Part shown: piece by piece, positions 34,375-35,012 of the stretch
How positions within the stretch are numbered: the first letter of the stretch is position 1
How the letters are laid out: the number at the start of each line of letters is the position of its first letter
Origin: a virus
Reading direction: 5' to 3' (one strand)
DNA: 35,012 nt
IMG/VR virus record: IMGVR_UViG_3300029914_001572
Span: 1 to 35,012 of that record
Position numbers and translations under genes: made by a program
Notes under the pieces: model-generated
Told to the model about the DNA's origin: nothing
The model's input: the letters and a program-made list of their open reading frames with translations, nothing else
The model's database searches: none

Positions 34375-35012
34375 GCCCGCACCGCCGTGTCTTTTACAGC
34401 GGGCGCGTACAAGATCCCCATGGATGTGAGCTGGCGCCCGATCTTCACGTAAGACTCCCAGGCTCGGTCGGCCGCGGGGTCTTTCACCTGGCACACGATG
34501 CAGCCCGCCGTCTCCGCTTTCTGGAAGACTTCGAGCCGCGGGATCTCGCCGTCGAAAACCGGCGCGTGGGACTCGGTAAGCAGGTTACGCAGCGCGGCAG
34601 CCTCCTTGGCCTTGTACTGAGGCACCGCGGCCAGCAGCACTCGGAAATCGGCGCCGATCGCTTGCAGCGCGCGCACCGTCTGCCCCAGCCCGTTGGTTGC
34701 CTGGCCGCCCAGGGTGGTGGGCACCACCAGCAGATCGCAACCATCTGCGGCGGCTTCGAGGCCAGCGCTGCCGGGCCGCTGCCCAACGTCGATCACGATG
34801 TGTTTGTAATTGGCCGCCAACTTCGCCGCCTGCTCGAAGGGCGCCACTTTGTACGGGAAACCTTCGCCGCATTTCGACCAGGCTATCGCGTTGTGCACAT
34901 CGTCGCCGTCCAGCAGCAGCGTCGGTGCCAGGCCCTGCAGGTATGCGGCCAGATGCACCGCCGTCATGGTTTTGCCCACCCCGCCTTTGTCGCTCACTAC
35001 GCTCACGATCAT
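34371..35012 (-). CDS. parA: ParA-family partition ATPase
   Basis: 213 aa; ATG at the last base of the window. Deviant Walker A SDKGGVGKTMTAVHLA (K9, K14), LLLDGDD (A' motif, residues 32-38), and IVIDVGQRP (Walker B, D75). DLLVVPTTLGGQATNGLG resembles the ParA P-x2-P-x2-D region, and FRVLLAAVPQYKAKEA follows. Short ParAs without an N-terminal HTH are type Ib and pair with a small RHH protein, exactly the gene that follows by ATGA. They position low-copy DNA at cell division. Its presence on an integrase-bearing phage suggests an extrachromosomal state. A role in other cargo positioning is the alternative. Confidence 0.88.
   Translation of the reverse strand: MIVSVVSDKGGVGKTMTAVHLAAYLQGLAPTLLLDGDDVHNAIAWSKCGEGFPYKVAPFEQAAKLAANYKHIVIDVGQRPGSAGLEAAADGCDLLVVPTTLGGQATNGLGQTVRALQAIGADFRVLLAAVPQYKAKEAAALRNLLTESHAPVFDGEIPRLEVFQKAETAGCIVCQVKDPAADRAWESYVKIGRQLTSMGILYAPAVKDTAVRA

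Noticed and set aside
1-35012. tRNA genes or CRISPR array
   Set aside because: No cloverleaf with TTCRA-type arm and no regularly spaced repeats were noticed on reading; the only tandem repeats are the short ones in the partition gene.

Overview
The window is almost entirely one temperate tailed-phage genome, either a prophage or a phage-plasmid, of HK97-like siphovirus type. It is GC-rich; a hand count of bases 23101-23160 gives 38/60 G+C. The host cannot be read directly. The style of the secreted, collagen-like tail/fibre gene and several small phage genes recall elements I associate with soil Acidobacteriota (Terriglobia), but this is a weak inference. No rRNA, tRNA or CRISPR array was seen.

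Layout. (1) 1-3.9 kb, lysogeny and integration: an AlpA/excisionase-type HTH protein (-), a truncated RecD-like helicase remnant (-), a small XRE repressor with its own sigma70-type promoter and a follower gene (+), an unknown 272-aa protein (-), and a tyrosine recombinase (+). (2) 4.06-5.75 kb, lysis: a lambda-R-type endolysin, two single-TM proteins (holin/spanin candidates) and an unknown 178-aa protein. (3) 5.77-16.8 kb, tail, all on the - strand: a gpJ-like tail tip, a DUF6950-like protein, two distal tail proteins, the tape measure, a 1023-aa signal-peptide-bearing SGNH-hydrolase/fibre-like protein, tail assembly chaperones G and T (a -1 frameshift pair), and the tail tube. (4) 16.8-25.2 kb, head and packaging: tail terminator, HK97-gp10-like neck protein, head closure, connector, major capsid protein, a 52-aa helical protein, prohead protease, portal, TerL and TerS. 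(5) 25.3-28.3 kb: an HNH nuclease, small proteins, two different sigma factors in tandem (ECF-like and FliA/WhiG-like), and HTH/small proteins. Coding overlaps (ATGA, TGATG, TAATG) across regions 2-5 suggest one roughly 24-kb leftward late transcript, in which the sigma factors are encoded at its promoter-proximal end.

(6) 28.3-32.3 kb, accessory block: a small phage protein with two possible starts (+) and a convergent Crp/Fnr regulator (-). A rightward group follows: a WGR-domain protein, a secreted protein, an RHH-like protein, two unknown proteins and a degenerate response-regulator receiver. (7) 32.3-35.0 kb, a leftward chain of tightly overlapping small genes, several with zinc-type Cys clusters. 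It is headed by a ParA ATPase and an RHH-like partner with GTACC repeats around and inside the partner gene, which looks like a partition system.

How it works together: the XRE repressor, AlpA protein and recombinase would govern lysogeny. ParA/RHH could maintain an extrachromosomal form. The two sigma factors could redirect host RNA polymerase to late genes. HNH-TerS-TerL-portal packages DNA. The endolysin and small membrane proteins release virions. Most unusual are the SGNH gene wedged between the tail chaperones and the tape measure, the paired sigma factors, the probable partition locus on an integrase-bearing phage, and the accessory block with a WGR protein and a pseudo-receiver. All family calls are from reading the sequence; no database search was run.
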